A stretch of DNA of 64,000 nt from Heterocephalus glaber (GCF_000247695.1 NW_004624800.1:8481467-8545466), one strand, 5' to 3'; counted from the first letter of the stretch, positions 46,611-58,841 are shown. Translations and numbers: made by a program. The notes: generated by a model from the sequence alone, not told the origin.

Positions 46611-47445
46611 TGCAGCTTTCTAACAAGATGAGATCCCAGTTGTTGATTCTTTGTGCTAGTTCCTGTGCTATTGAGGTTTTGTTCATAAAGTCTTTTCCTA
46701 TTCCAATCTTTTCAAGAGTTCTACCTAACCTAACTTCCAGCAAGTTTAGTGTTTCTGTTTTAATATTTAGATCTTTAATCCACTTGGATTTTGGTTTAGT
46801 GCATAGTGAAAGATAGGAGTATAGTTTTAATCTTTGGCAGGTTGAAATCCAGCTTTTCCAACACCATTTATTACATAGGCTATCTTTCCTCCAATGAGGA
46901 CGGTTGGCTCCTTTGTCAAAGAAGAGGTGTCTGAGTATGTCTGGAGTTATTTCTGCATCTTCTAACCTATTCCACTGATCCTAGGTCTGTTTCTTTGCCA
47001 GTACCATGCTGTTTTTATCACAGTGGCTTTGTAGTATAGTTTCAAATTGTGGATTGTGATACTCCCTGTCATATCTCTGTTGCCTAGAATTGCTTTTGCT
47101 ATTCTAGGTCTCTTCTAGTTCCAAATGGATTTTTGGATTCTTTTCTCTAGTTCTGTGAGATATACTGTTGGGATTTCAATTAGAATTGCATTGAATCTAT
47201 ATAGATGTTTTGGAAGTATGGCCATTTTCACTATATTAGTTCTTCCTACCCAGGAACAAGGGATGTCTTTCCATTTTCTTATATCCTCTTCAATCTCTTT
47301 CTTTCAGAGTGCTGTCATTTTCAAGGTAGATCTCTTTTACTTCCTTTGTTATATTGATTCCTAGATATTTCATTTTTGATGCTATTGTGAAAGGAATTGA
47401 TTCCCTAATTTCTCTCTCATTGAGTCTGTCAATTGTGTACAAAAA
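46611..47445 (-). mobile_element. Young L1 ORF2, inverted arm of a twin-primed insertion
   Basis: The minus strand reads L1 ORF2: VYTIDRLNEREIRESIPF, KMKYLGINITKEVKEIYLEN, then after breaks the [17 protein letters not shown] region and SKFSVSVLIF-side antisense, ending at FMNKTSIAQELAQRINNWDL. The arm points opposite to the forward arm that follows. ORF2 continues almost without loss across the junction at about 47445. Confidence 0.92.
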
Positions 47446-48486
47446 GACTATTGAAGAGAAACCACCAACAAAGCTAAAAGACAACCTACAATGTGAGAAA
47501 ATTTTTTTACCGGCTATTCCTCAGACAAAGGGCTACTATCTAGAATATATAAAGAACTTAAAATAAGACCTTCCAAATTTAAAGACCCAATTCAAAAATG
47601 AACAGATATTTCTTAGACAAAGAAGTAAAAGCAACAAATAAACATACGAAAAAATGTTCAACATCACTGGTCATTTGAGAGATGCAGATTAAAACAAGGC
47701 TGAGATTCTACCTCACTCCAGAGAGAATGGCTGCTCTCAAGAAATCAACCAACAACAAATGCTGGCCGAGGTTGTGGGGAGAAAGGAACCCTTCTCCATT
47801 GTTGGTGGAAGTGCAGACTGGTGCAACCACTGTGGAAATCAATATGGAGATACCTCCAAAAACTAGGATTAAAGGTCTCATTTGGCCCACCTAATCTTCT
47901 ACTAAGTATCTTCCCAAAATAATTAAAAGAACCATACCACAGCGATATAGGCACACCCATGTTTATAGTCACACAATTTTTAATAGCTCAAATTTGGAAA
48001 CAGCCCAATTGCCCATCAGCTGGAGACTGGATAAAGAAAATGTTGTTCTTTTATAAAATATTCAGCCATAAAGAATGATAAACTAGAGACATTTATAGCT
48101 AAATGGATGCAAATTGAGGCCATACTCTTAAGTGAAATAAATAGGACACACGTGTGTAAATACTGAATAGTTTCTCTGGTGTGAGAAACTGAAAGTGTAA
48201 ACAAGGATCAAAATGCATAGTAGATAATATGAAAGAGGGAGAAAAGGTCTAAATGATTAAGGGAATTGGGAGGGGTAGGGGAAAGGAAAGAAGGGAAAAG
48301 AAAAATATGAGAAAAGAAAAAAATGGAAATAAAGTCTTTCTAGAGAAGGGTGGAGAGGGTGAAGGAAGGGCAGGGGAATGGGAAAAAAGAAGAACCAAGA
48401 TATGTCATGTAAAGGTACAAACTTTCAGTGATGAATGTCATCATATTGTATACCTAAAATGTACCAATAAACTTAATGTATTTTTT
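47446..48486 (+). mobile_element. Young L1 3' part, forward arm
   Basis: Starts near the ETTNKAKR-like codons of ORF2, runs through FYLTPERMAALKKSTNNKCW, then the purine-rich 3' UTR to GTATACCTAAAATGTACCAA and TAAACTTAATG with a T-rich end rather than a long A-tail. The insertion sits inside an old L1 and is bounded by AAAAGGGCTATGA at 46597-46609 and 48488-48500. Confidence 0.95.
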
Positions 48487-49436
48487 TAAAAGGGCTATGA
48501 ATAGATAAGGAAAAATTAAAAATACTATGTCTCTATTTTCAGATGATATGATCATTTACTTAGGAGATGCTAAAAGTTTACAAGAAGAGTTCCAGATCGG
48601 TAAAAAAAAGGAGCATCAATATAAAGATGGGAAAAAAATCAACATACAAAAGTCAATAGTTTTTCTGTGCACCAATAATAAATCAACTACCTACAGTTTC
48701 AATGGATTCCTCAACAAAATTAATATGGCAGTTTTCACATAACCAGAAAAAAAATCCTAAAATTTGTATGAAGTACAAAAGACCAAGAATAGCCAAAAGT
48801 AATACCATGAAAAATTAACAATTCTGAAGTTATCACAATACTTTATTTCAAAATATGTTACAAAAACACAGCAACAAAAACATCATAGTACTGGCATAAA
48901 AACAGATATGTAGACAATAGAATAGACTTTATGACACCAGACACAAACCCCTGAGATACTACCATCTTATTCTTGACAAGCTGGAAAATCATGTTTTGGA
49001 AAAAAGATAGCCCCTTTAACAAATAGTACTAGGAAAACTGGATATCAATATGTACTAGATTGAAACTATATCTCTGCTTCTATCCCTGAACAAAAAATCA
49101 TTCAAAGTGGATAAAAGGCCTAAGTATATATAACCTGAAACTTTGAAACTGCTAGAAGAAAATATAGGACACGCATGAATTCATAGGCCTAGGCAACGAC
49201 TTTCTGACTCTAATAGTATAGGGAATAATAGCAAGAAGTAACAAACAGGATTGCCTCCAATTAAAAGAAAATGCTAAAAAAGGGAACAACTAACAGAATG
49301 AGGAGACAGCCAAAAGAATGGGAGAAAAATCTTTGCCACCTGCACCTCTGACAGAGGATTAATATTGAGACTATATATAGAACACAAAAAACCCCTTAAC
49401 AATAACAATAAAAACAATCAGTAAATGGGTACGCCT
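48487..49436 (+). mobile_element. Old L1 ORF2 continued (RT palm and thumb, broken)
   Basis: Resumes right after the target duplication. LFSDDMIIYLGDAKSLQEE at 48535-48591 is the reverse-transcriptase catalytic motif; the family norm is FADD, here FSDD, with both Asp kept. KINIQKSIVFLCTNNKS follows. Downstream frames are broken. Confidence 0.9.
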
Positions 49437-49903
49437 ACAAAGATATTGGTTATTTCTTTTATATAGATGCCCCCTCAAAGGCTCACACAATCACAAGTGG
49501 GACTTTTTGGAGGTGGCTGGATCTAGAGTGTATGATGCTAGATTTAAGGATAGGATGCTGGGATAGATTCATGCTGCAATGCTAGGATTAAGTGTGTGAG
49601 TGCTATCTGCCAGGCAGGTAGCCTGGATACAATATAAGAGACAAAAAGAGAGCTGCTGGTGTCACTTGTCACTGCTTCTTCATTAGTTCTCTGCTTTGCT
49701 GCCTTCTGATTTGCTTCCTTCTGCCCACCATGAGGTGCTTTTCCACTGAGATGCCTCTCTGCCATGCCACTCTGTCATGCCACTCTGCATTGGAGCCAGC
49801 CAACTATGAACTGAAACCTCTACAAAGTGTGATCCAAATAAATCTTTCCTTCTTTAATTTTGGATGTCATGTATTTTGTCTCACCAACAAGAATTATAAT
49901 GAA
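49437..49903 (+). mobile_element. LTR-like (MaLR-type) insertion in the old L1
   Basis: Starts near ATGCCCCCTCAAAGGCTCAC, ends with CCAAATAAATCTTTCC then TGTATTTTGTCTCACCAACA. It splits L1 sequence that resumes at CAAAACTTCTCAAAAGAAAA. The same family is present on the opposite strand at 51540-51935, sharing GGACTTTTTGGAGGTGGCTG-like and TGGAGCCAGCCAACTATGAA-like segments. Confidence 0.75.
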
Positions 49904-50174
49904 GACAAAACTTCTCAAAAGAAAAAACACAAATGGTCAATAAATCTGTAAAAAATGGTCACTATCTTTAGCCATCAAATCAGGGAAATGCAAATCAAAA
50001 CTACATTGAGATTCCATTTCACCCCAGTCAGAATAATTTTCACAAAGAATACAAAAACAGTAAATGCTGGCAAAAGTGTGAGGAAATAGAACCCTTGTGC
50101 ACTGTTAGTGAGAATGTAGCTTAGTGCAGTCACTATGGAACTCAGTGTGGATGTTCCTAAAAAAAAATCCCTTA
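49904..50174 (+). mobile_element. Old L1 ORF2 C-terminal part
   Basis: AACTTCTCAAAAGAAAAAAC, GGGAAATGCAAATCAAAACT and TTCCATTTCACCCCAGTCAG are standard L1 ORF2 3' landmarks on the plus strand. Confidence 0.88.
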
Positions 50175-50512
50175 AAACAATGCTACCAATTGTACTACTT
50201 GTTACATTTAATCTTGATTGTTAACTGACAGTCCCGAAGAGATTTAATAAAGTGCACTTTTGAATATGTATGAATGGGTCAGAAGAGTATGATCTCAAAC
50301 TGCACTTGGTCCCCAGCCCTTTCTAGTGCTCTTCCCCTGCTCTCTATTTCCCAAGTGTCGTGAGTTGAGAAGCTGTCCTCTCCATATCCCTGTGCCAGCT
50401 GGACATTGACTGAGGACTCTGAAATCATGAGGTAAATTAAACTTTTCTTCCTTTAGATTGCAGTTAAAATACTTTGTCCAAGCAACACGAATACTGACCA
50501 CCATACCACTGC
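50175..50512 (+). mobile_element. Unnamed rodent LTR-like element in the old L1
   Basis: AATCTTGATTGTTAACTGAC at the start and AATTAAACTTTTCTTCCTTT with AATACTTTGTCCAAGCAACA at the end fit a rodent non-autonomous LTR-like family; I cannot name it. It splits L1 sequence on both sides. Confidence 0.5.
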
Positions 50513-51030
50513 TTCTTATAAACTCAAAAGAATCTAAGCCATCATACTCTAGACAGAACTGCATACCCATTTTATTGCAGCAGAATCCACAATAGTGAAA
50601 CTATGGAGGCAGCCTAGGGCCCCTCAACAGATGAACAGATAAAGGCATTATTTAGCCATAAAAAGAATAGAATCATTACATCTGCAGAAAAATGGACAAA
50701 ACTGGAGATCACTATATTAAGTGAAATAAACCACACTCAGAAAGACAAATATCACATATTTCCTCTCATATGTAGTGTCTAAAAAATATCATGAAAGTAG
50801 AAGGGAGACTACAAAAGGAGGGAAATTATCGCAATGGGGGTGAACTTACTCTCAAACTTTAGAGTTTGAGAACTCTTGAAGGTTTGCCATTACTGTTATA
50901 GGGGAAAGAAGGGAGGATAATGCCAGTAAAGGGGGTATAAATAGTCAAACTGTCATATGTATGTGTGAATATGCCAAAATGAAACTCATTCTTCTGTAGT
51001 TATTTCATATAACTAACATACAATGATAAA
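50513..51030 (+). mobile_element. Old L1 ORF2 end and 3' UTR
   Basis: CCATTTTATTGCAGCAGAAT, TTTAGCCATAAAAAGAATAG, AGAAAGACAAATATCACATA and TCCTCTCATATGTAGTGTCT are canonical. The UTR continues to ACATACAATGATAAAAAG. Older than the L1 nested at 46597-48500. Confidence 0.88.
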
Positions 51031-51539
51031 AAGAAAAAATTAAATTAGATATAAGATGTTAAAAACCAGAAAGATTCCAGAGTGGAGCAGTCTGAGAGTT
51101 AGGTTACTATTATTTATTAGCTTATCTGTCACAAATATGTTCATTAGTTTTTGCTTCTTAGAGATAGAAGATGAGGCCTATGAAGTAGTCTGCATTTACA
51201 ATTTTGTCTAATTTTTGCTTCAATTGTTTCTAAGACTAGGGGAGTTGGTTGGGAACTCTTTTGTGGGTGCCAAATTTTCTTTCTGCTGATGTCCTCGATG
51301 ATCCCAAAATCAATTTGGAACTGTGATAATTAAATTAGAGTTTAGAATGTTTTAATCTAACAGAAAACAAATAAAAACATTTCAAGCCCACATAGACTCA
51401 GTTATTTCTTGCTCAGTCAGAAGAAGATTTTTGGACTCAGATTTGAGCTCAGGTTGAAAGGTACATTTGTGACAATGGAAGAGTCAGGAATACAAAAGAG
51501 ACACCACCAAACAGTTTTAAAGATACTCATTGTTTCGCT
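51031..51539. other. AT-rich unique sequence
   Basis: Nothing recognised. Confidence 0.5.
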
Positions 51540-51935
51540 TGTTGTGTTAGTCATTTGGAGTTTATCTCATTGCTGAGACAAAATATCCAACATCCAAAGT
51601 TAAAAGGGGAAAAGCTTTATTTAGCTCACAGTTTGTATAAATCTCAGTCCATAATTGGCTGGCTGCAAGGCAGAGTGGCATATGGTAGAGGGTCATGTTG
51701 GCAGAAGACAGCAAAAGCAAGAAGGGACCTTAGCAGTGTCTTCCTGCCCCTTTTATCATATTCAGACCACTCAGGGTGGGTAGCATTCACAGCCTTAATT
51801 CTAGTGTCCTTTAATTCTAGTGTACCATGAATCAGTTGCATACTGTAGATTCAGCCACCTCTAAAAAAAGTTCCATCTAAGACTTCATGATGCTTTGGGG
51901 AATATCCAAACACAAACCATCTCTAAGAGTTGCCA
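51540..51935 (-). mobile_element. LTR-like (MaLR-type) element, antisense
   Basis: Plus strand begins TGTGTTAGTCATTTGGAGTT, then GAGACAAAATATCCAACATC, AAGCTTTATTTAGCTCACAG, and ends GGGGAATATCCAAACACAAA. In reverse complement it aligns with the element at 49437-49903. The two lie in opposite orientation 1.6 kb apart. Confidence 0.75.
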
Positions 51936-53180
51936 AATTATACTTATTAAACAATTCACAAATTCTAATTAAGAGATCAGCATTTAGAGTGGTCCAAACA
52001 GGTTATGTAAGTAACCACTTCCTAACTGGAGTATAAGTTCAAGTAAATCTTGCCCATGAACATGAGCATTAATTGTCTCTGCTTGTCTAATTGTCTGTGT
52101 GACCTCAAAAACCTCATTAGTTACTTCAAGTGTGCTGCAGATTCAGAGACTATAATGCCAGGCACCATGGTGATCTCAGGACTCAAATTTAGCCTGTTCC
52201 TCAGAGAATGAGTCATCTTTCATTTTTGGATGGTGAGATCATGCTGTAACATCCTAATAGTCCCTGAGCACCCAGAGACTGTGCCCTGTGTTTTGGGTTG
52301 CTCTATTCCTAGGAACTCTCTTGTGCTCAGCATTATAAGCACCCTCTAGCTCAACAGTATCAGTTACCTGTCATGCCACCATCATAACATTATTGGTGGT
52401 CTCGTTTCTCATTAAATTCTTCAAGGAGAGTTGTCACATTGCCAATTTCATGCTGGGACAGAAGGACATTTATGGGCTGAGGACAGCTTTTGGGGTAGAA
52501 GATGTAAAGTATAAAAAAATGTGTCCTCAAAAGAAAAAATGGAAAAGTTCCAATGACAAATGTCACACCTTTACAATTCTCTTTATTCCTAATTCTATGG
52601 TTACAACTCAAATATAGGTTAGAAAGATTATTATTGCTAGCCTCACATAAGTAGACTGTCATGGTAGCAAACATTATTTAGGTTCCTACAGCTGTGGTCA
52701 CATTCCATGTGGGCATGGAGGGAGCCTGCCCAGGGCCCACTGCCCCACTGGCCTCATGATGGGTGTGACTGTGGACAAGAACTGACAATGGACTTCCCTG
52801 CTGTTGCCAGCAAGGGAATGAAAGTGTAAATAGGTTTGCACTTTATATCAAATGGAAATTGAAATTGTTTTGTTCTCGTGGGCCCAGGAAAAACATGCAT
52901 GATTGTTCCTTTGAAGATTAATTTCTCATGATAAATGTAATTGTCTATAGTAATAGCAATGAAAACCAATCATTCTGCACGCAAAGCACCGAGAATGGGA
53001 GGGTGAAAACTGCCCATTTTAAAAGGAGAAAAATGCAAGAGGAGTGGTGAGGGTTCCTTCTAGCATGTGAGGATTACTCTCCAAACCCTGCTATTCCTTG
53101 CACATCTGGATTTGAAAAATGAAGGGGTAGCTGTCTCTGTGGTGTGTTTATTATTGGGCCATGAGATGTATTGGGACATT
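51936..53180. other. Mixed-composition unique sequence
   Basis: A GC-richer patch at 52680-52800. A possible MIR core near 52095-52130 is too diverged to call. Confidence 0.4.
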
Positions 53181-53203
53181 TGTTTGTTTGTTTGTTTTTG
53201 CAG

Positions 53204-53327
53204 GGAACTTACAAAAGGAAAAGAAATTACTATATTTGAACTCTGGAGAAAATTAGCCTGAGATTGGCTGAAGCATCAATATGAGAGAGTTCTAAGAATT
53301 TAGAATAACGTTACATTTTCCCTACAG
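53204..53327 (+). other. Candidate noncoding exon
   Basis: A T/G tract ending TTTTTGCAG (53203) and a donor CAG|GTAAGG at 53325-53333 bound 124 bases. All three frames contain stops, so it could only be a UTR, lncRNA or poison exon. Both splice motifs can occur by chance. Confidence 0.2.
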
Positions 53328-53333
53328 GTAAGG

Positions 53334-55559
53334 ATTTGTCTATTGTTTGTGCAGATAAAAAGAACAATTCTTCTCATTGAATTTCTAAACTGTGGGTCTC
53401 AGATTGTCAAGAAGTTTTTGAATAACTGATGAATAACTTAATTGTTGCAGCTTTAGAAAAACAACAGTTGCAGAATCTACAGTTTAGAAAGTAATTGTTC
53501 TGAATGCTACATCATACTTCAATGGCCCCTTATGAACCTCATGAAAAGGGTGATGTTTGTAGACTAATCTCTAAGTGCGGTGCACAGGCAAGGTTGGAGG
53601 ACTCAGAGCCCACCAGGTAGGGTTTTTCAGTCTGACTGGTTCCTATCTCACAGCCTGCTGCCAAGAACCCATAATGGGCCACAGCTGAGAAAAGACAAAC
53701 AGATCCCAATTAAAAAAGAAGCATATTTAAAGACAGCAGAATGACTATTTGCAAAGAGAAGGATGTGTATTTTGGACCTGAATGGGATTATTATATGCAA
53801 CAATACATGTATACAGTATGCATGAAGTATCAAGTACTTCAGGGAGAGACAGAAACTTCTTTCCCCAAGAAGGGCTGCATGAATTAGAGAAGTTTTCCCT
53901 GATAAAGCAGGGAAGACTACAGCAAAAAGATGTGATAGGAGGTGAGTGCACTTGCAGGACACATGGGACAAGAGGGAGCACGTTCCCTTAGTCCTTAAGA
54001 AGCCCATTCCCAGGGAAAAGCTATGCTGTGGTACAAAGTGACTGTCAGGAGAGTACGAACTGCAGGGGGGTGACACGAAGGAGAGATTTGAGAGTGGACA
54101 GTCCGTGCCCGAGTCTAAAGGAAAGTACATGGCTCCAGTGACAGCTGTGAGGAGCCCCTGCTCTCTTCATACTTATGAAAGCCTTTCCATTCCTGAGCTT
54201 TGAATCGCTAGATCTCTCTGATCATTGCAGCCTTTAACCTCAGCTTGACAATTTGAGTCCCATATTCTGTACGTTTGACCTCTTCCTTACTGAAGCTTTT
54301 GCTTTCCCTCATTTAGGATATCTCTATTTTTACATCTTCCTGGGAGTCCAGTTCTTGTTTCTTTCTTTTTATGAACTCGCTTTGCATTGTTATCTTGACT
54401 TTGTCGTATATTTGACTTTAAGCACAGTTATAGAAATAAGGAAAGATATGAGCTTTTGCCCTATGTATGTTATAAAAGGCAGAGTCCTGATTCAAAGAGC
54501 TGCAGATATCATGGGGAAAAACACAAAATATGATAGAAAAGGAGATCTTATTGGTGATGAGTTTAAGAAAAATAATGAGGAGAGGAGTTGTAAATTTAAG
54601 CTTAAATTAAGAAGCCTAAGGATGAAGAGCATTTTTGTTTCAATCATTTACTGAATTAATTTTAATTGGTTGCCCACTATGTGTCAAGAGCTAGTATAAA
54701 CACATATATCACATATAGTATAAACTGATATGATATAAACACACACACACACATATACATAAGGCGACAATGAGATAATTTAAAATACATGAAAACGTGC
54801 TCTGAAAAGAGCATCAGTATATATTATCTTTACAAATTTTGATGAATCACTTTACTCTGTTTTGTGCATGATAGTGGAGAACAAAAGAATGTCAACACAT
54901 TTTTCGTTTGCCTTCTCTTCATCCATCTGTATAATTTCTGATTGTATTTCTGGAAAAAGATCAGTTGTAATTTTTTCCGTGAAGTGTTTCCATCTCTATG
55001 CCACACGAGGTTGGCTGCACTTTAATGAGGTAACTGCACAACCCCTTTGGCACAGGTTAGAGTTCTAGAAAATGCTAGTTTCTAGTTCCTCTCTAATTCT
55101 TCTCTGAGAGTACCATGCAGTCATGGCCAAATGTGGAGGCAATTTCAACAATATTCTTGCACAGTGAAATCGTATCTTGTATTCTGGCTAGATTCTAATG
55201 GCTTGCCTAAGTATGAATTGCATATATCCAATCATTTGTGGATATAAATCACAGAAAAATATATAAAAGGGTATAAACATGACTTTATATGTGCACATAC
55301 AAATCTATCATTCTTTCTTTATTAATTGTTCTAATTCTTTCTTAGTGACTTTCTGTAGTTCTCCATGTTTCACTGTCTACCTCAAGAACACCATTGACTT
55401 TATGCCTGTCTTCCCTAGCTGCCTAGTCAGTGAGCATTACTTTATTATCTATACAGTGAGCTTTACTTTAAAGTCATTATACACTTATTGCATACCTTTT
55501 TACTTGCAATGAATTTTCCAGATTTAATTGCACACTGTTTGGAGTAGATTATGTAAAAC
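53334..55559. other. Unique sequence, no gene seen
   Basis: Includes GC-richer sequence at 53540-54170 with a 160-codon minus-strand frame lacking any familiar motif. Nothing else recognised. Confidence 0.45.
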
Positions 55560-55990
55560 ATTTTATCTGATTAGTATATGTTTGTGATACATAATAAATA
55601 CATTTATATATCACATCTTGATTTTTAAAAATATTCCCTCCCCTGTTTTTCCTTATCTCCAGATATCCTTTCTATCTACACAAAATCTATCTCCCTGTTT
55701 CCTGTCATTTGTCTTTCATTTGCTCTTTAAATTACTTACATTTTGGGTTTCTCATATAAGAGAAACCATGTGGTATTTAATCGTCTGTGTCTGATTAATT
55801 CATTCAGTTTTACGGTCTTAAAATGTATCCATTTTCCTACAAATGACTCAAATGTATCCTTATTTAAAGGGTAAGTAGTACTCCAATGTGTATATATGCT
55901 TTTTTTTTATTCATTCACCTGCTGATGGGAATATATGCTGCTTCCAAAATTTAGCTATTATAAGTTGGACTACTATTAACATGGGTCTGT
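55560..55990 (-). mobile_element. Old L1 ORF2 end and 3' UTR, antisense
   Basis: TTTTATCTGATTAGTATATG (3' end), CTCATATAAGAGAAACCATG, TATCCATTTTCCTACAAATG and TTATTCATTCACCTGCTGAT are the reverse complement of canonical L1 3' landmarks (the CATATGAGAGAA, TGCAGGAAAATGGAT and CATCAACAGATGAATG regions). Confidence 0.85.
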
Positions 55991-56197
55991 ATTGGTCAGG
56001 GTAAATGATATCTTTAACTGAATTGGGAAGATATACAGAAGTTATAGAGTGGAACACGTACACTATCATAGAGTGGAATGAAAAGTGAGATTGTCTCCAC
56101 TGCTTTCAATAGATACATTTTTCTCTTAGGGTATATACAGTTAAATTCACTTAATTTTAATGTTTTCATGTGATAATTTCCCTGTGCTATTCTTTTT

Positions 56198-56275
56198 TTT
56201 TTTTGGACCAGGGATTGAACTCAGGACCTTGCGCTTGCGAGGCAGGTGGCAGCACGACTGAGCTAAATCCCCGGC
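56198..56275 (-). mobile_element. tRNA-derived ID-like SINE, young
   Basis: GACCAGGGATTGAACTCAGG, TTGCGCTTGCGAGGCAGGTG and CTGAGCTAAATCCCCGGC on the plus strand. Flanked by a 17-base duplication, CCTGTGCTATTCTTTTT, at 56181-56197 and 56276-56292. Confidence 0.96.
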
Positions 56276-56292
56276 CCTGTGCTATTCTTTTT

Positions 56293-56968
56293 CATTGCTC
56301 TTTCAAATTCATTTACCCACAATTATCTACCAAAATGTTTATCCAAAATATTAATCCTATAGTCGACTATAAGGGAAGAGCTTTGTACATCTTCATTTTT
56401 CAAAGAGTTTATTACTACACAGAAGCCTGAGTCCCAGAGACAGATCCAAGAAAATTTGTCCTGCATATGAAATATAATGAATATACAAAGTGTTTATAAT
56501 ATTATTAATTTTCTAATTCCACACTCTTTTAGTAGAGTATGCTCCTATTTAAATTTGTCCTTCCCTTTGCCAGCACAGACAGGAAGAGTAGGTAATTGCC
56601 GGTTGCAGTGTGCTACTGGCTGTTATCCCAGCTAAGTGTCTGGAAGGAAGGATATTTCGACCTACATCAGAGATTCAAGAGAAAACAAATTAAGTGATGT
56701 GGTGGGTAAACAAGAGCAGAGAAGATACTTCTAACAGAGGAAACAAAGAATGTTGATGTTTTCTGAAAGGACCATGTGAATGCTTTTACAACTCTAATAT
56801 AATACTTTAGTCATGCATGCATGAGATTCTAATGAAGAGCGTTGCAGAACAACTCTGCAAATTTCCTAACTGAATTGTTTCCCTTCGAAAATCCATTTTT
56901 GAACATAAATCTCTATATAAAGGAAAAACAAACAACTGTGGAAGTTAGTAAAGTAATTTATTCTAGAT
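56293..56968. other. AT-rich unique sequence
   Basis: Nothing recognised. Confidence 0.5.
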
Positions 56969-56975
56969 AAAAAGA

Positions 56976-57066
56976 TTAGTTCTTCCTACCCAGGAACAAG
57001 GGATGTCTTTCCATTTTCTTATATCCTCTTTGATCTCTTTTTTTCAGAATGTTGTAATCCTCAATG
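56976..57066 (-). mobile_element. Young L1 ORF2, short inverted arm
   Basis: About 90 bases, on the minus strand, of the ORF2 region with [20 protein letters not shown] coding. The forward arm starts at GGAAGAACC, where this arm ends in ORF2 terms, so almost no sequence was lost at the junction. Confidence 0.9.
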
Positions 57067-58788
57067 TAGAGGTCTTCTGGAAGAACCAATATAGCTGAAA
57101 ATGGCCATACTTCCAAAACAGCTATACAGATTCAATGCAATCCCAACTGAAATCCCAACAGCATATTTCACGGACCTTGAGAAAACAATCCAAAAATTCA
57201 TTTGAACCAGAAGAGACCTAGAATAGCAAAAGCGATTCTAGGTAGCAGAGACATGGCAGGGGGCATCACAGTCCACAACTTGAAACTATACTACAAAGCC
57301 ACTGTGATAAAAAAAACCACACAGTATGGTACTGGCAAAGAAACAGTCCCCGGGATCAGTGGAATAGATTAGAAGATGCAGAAACAACTCCAGACATACT
57401 CAGCTACCTCATCTTTGACAAAGGAGCCAACCATCCTCACTTGAGGAAAGATAGCCTCTTTAATAAATGGTGTTGGAAAAACTGTGTTTCAACCTGTCAA
57501 AGATTAAAACTAGACTCCTATCTTTCACCATGCACTAAACTAAAATCCAAGTGGATTAAAGATCTAAATATTAAAACAGAAACACTAAACTTGCTGGAAG
57601 ATAAGTTAGGTAGAACTCTTGAAGACTTTGGCATAAGAAAAGACTTTATGAACAAATCCTCAGTAGCACAGGAACTAGCATAAAGAATCAACAACTGGGA
57701 TCTCATCTTTTTAAAAAGCTTCTGCACTGCAAGAGGAACCACCAACAGAGATAAGAGACAACCTACAACGTGGGAAACATTTTTTACCAGCTGTTCCTCA
57801 GACAAAGGTCTGCTATCTAGAATATATAAAGAACTCAACAAAATCAGACCCCCCAAATTTAAAGACCCAATCCAAAAATGGGCATCTGAAATGAACAGAC
57901 ATTTCTCAGACAAAGACATAAAAGCAGCAAAGATATGAAAACATGTTCAACATCACTGGTCATTCGAGAGATGCAGACAAAAACAAGGCTGAGATTCCAT
58001 CTCACCCCAGAAAGAATGGCTGCTATCAAGAAATCAACCAATAACAAATGCTGGCCGGGGTTGTGGGGAGAAAGGAACCCTTCTTCATTATTGGTAGGAG
58101 TGAAGACTGGTGCAATCACTGTGGAAATTGGATATGTAGATACCTCAGACAACTAGGATTAGAAGTCCCATTTGATCCAGCTATTCCTCTGCTGGGTATC
58201 TTCCCAAAAGAATTAAAAGATCATACCACAATGATATATACTCACCCATGTTTATAGCAGAACAGTTTGTACTAGCTCAGACTCAGAAACAGTCCTATTG
58301 CCCATCAACTGGAGACTCAATAAAGAAGATGTTATTTTTTTTTATAAAATGGAGTACTACTCAGACATAAGGAATGATAAACTAGAGACATTTATAGCTA
58401 AGTGGATACACATTGAGGCCATACTCTTAAGTGAAATAAATAGGACACACGTGTAAATACCAAATAGTTTCTCTGGTGTGAAAAACTAAAAGTGTAAATA
58501 ATGATCGAAATGTACAATTGATATTGTGTAATAGGAAGAAAAGTTTTAAAGGGGTAAGGAAAGTGGGAGGGTTAGGGGAAAGGAAACAAGGGAAAAGAAA
58601 AAATATGAGAAAAGGAAAATAATGGAAACAAAGTCTTTGTAAATAGGGAAGGGTGGAGGGGGTGAAGGAAGGGCAGGGGAATGGGGAAAAAATAAGAACC
58701 AAGATACGTCATGAAAAGTTACAAGCTCCCAAGGTATTGTAACTGTATTGTATACCTAAAATGTACCAATAAAATTCAAAAAAAAAAA
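57067..58788 (+). mobile_element. Young L1 forward arm, ORF2 C-terminal half and 3' UTR
   Basis: Longest L1 piece here. Reads [18 protein letters not shown] coding, then FDKGANHPHLRKDSLFNKWC, SYLSPCTKLKSKWIKDLNI, DFMNKSSVAQELA, a stop, RFHLTPERMAAIKKSTNNKC and the Trp-Gly-Glu-Arg region, then the purine-rich 3' UTR, GTATACCTAAAATGTACCAA and an 11-base A run at 58779-58788. Frameshifts and stops break the frame. Confidence 0.95.
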
Positions 58789-58841
58789 CTGACAGAGGAT
58801 TTACTGTATAATTTTAATAGAGACTATGTCAAAAAATTTAA
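58789..58841 (+). other. Possible 3' transduced sequence of the L1
   Basis: Non-L1 sequence lies between the L1 A run and a second A-rich run. AAAAAGATTAG at 56969-56979 is repeated at 58842-58852, so the right boundary of the insertion is beyond this segment. That is the pattern of an L1 transcript that read past its own polyadenylation signal. Confidence 0.55.

Noticed and set aside
53648..54130. 160-codon minus-strand frame, the longest in the window
   Set aside because: Rich in Ser, Leu and Cys with no family motif, no splice context and overlapping frames on both strands; looks like chance in GC-richer sequence.
57518..57919. 133-codon minus-strand frame
   Set aside because: Antisense shadow of L1 ORF2 on the plus strand.
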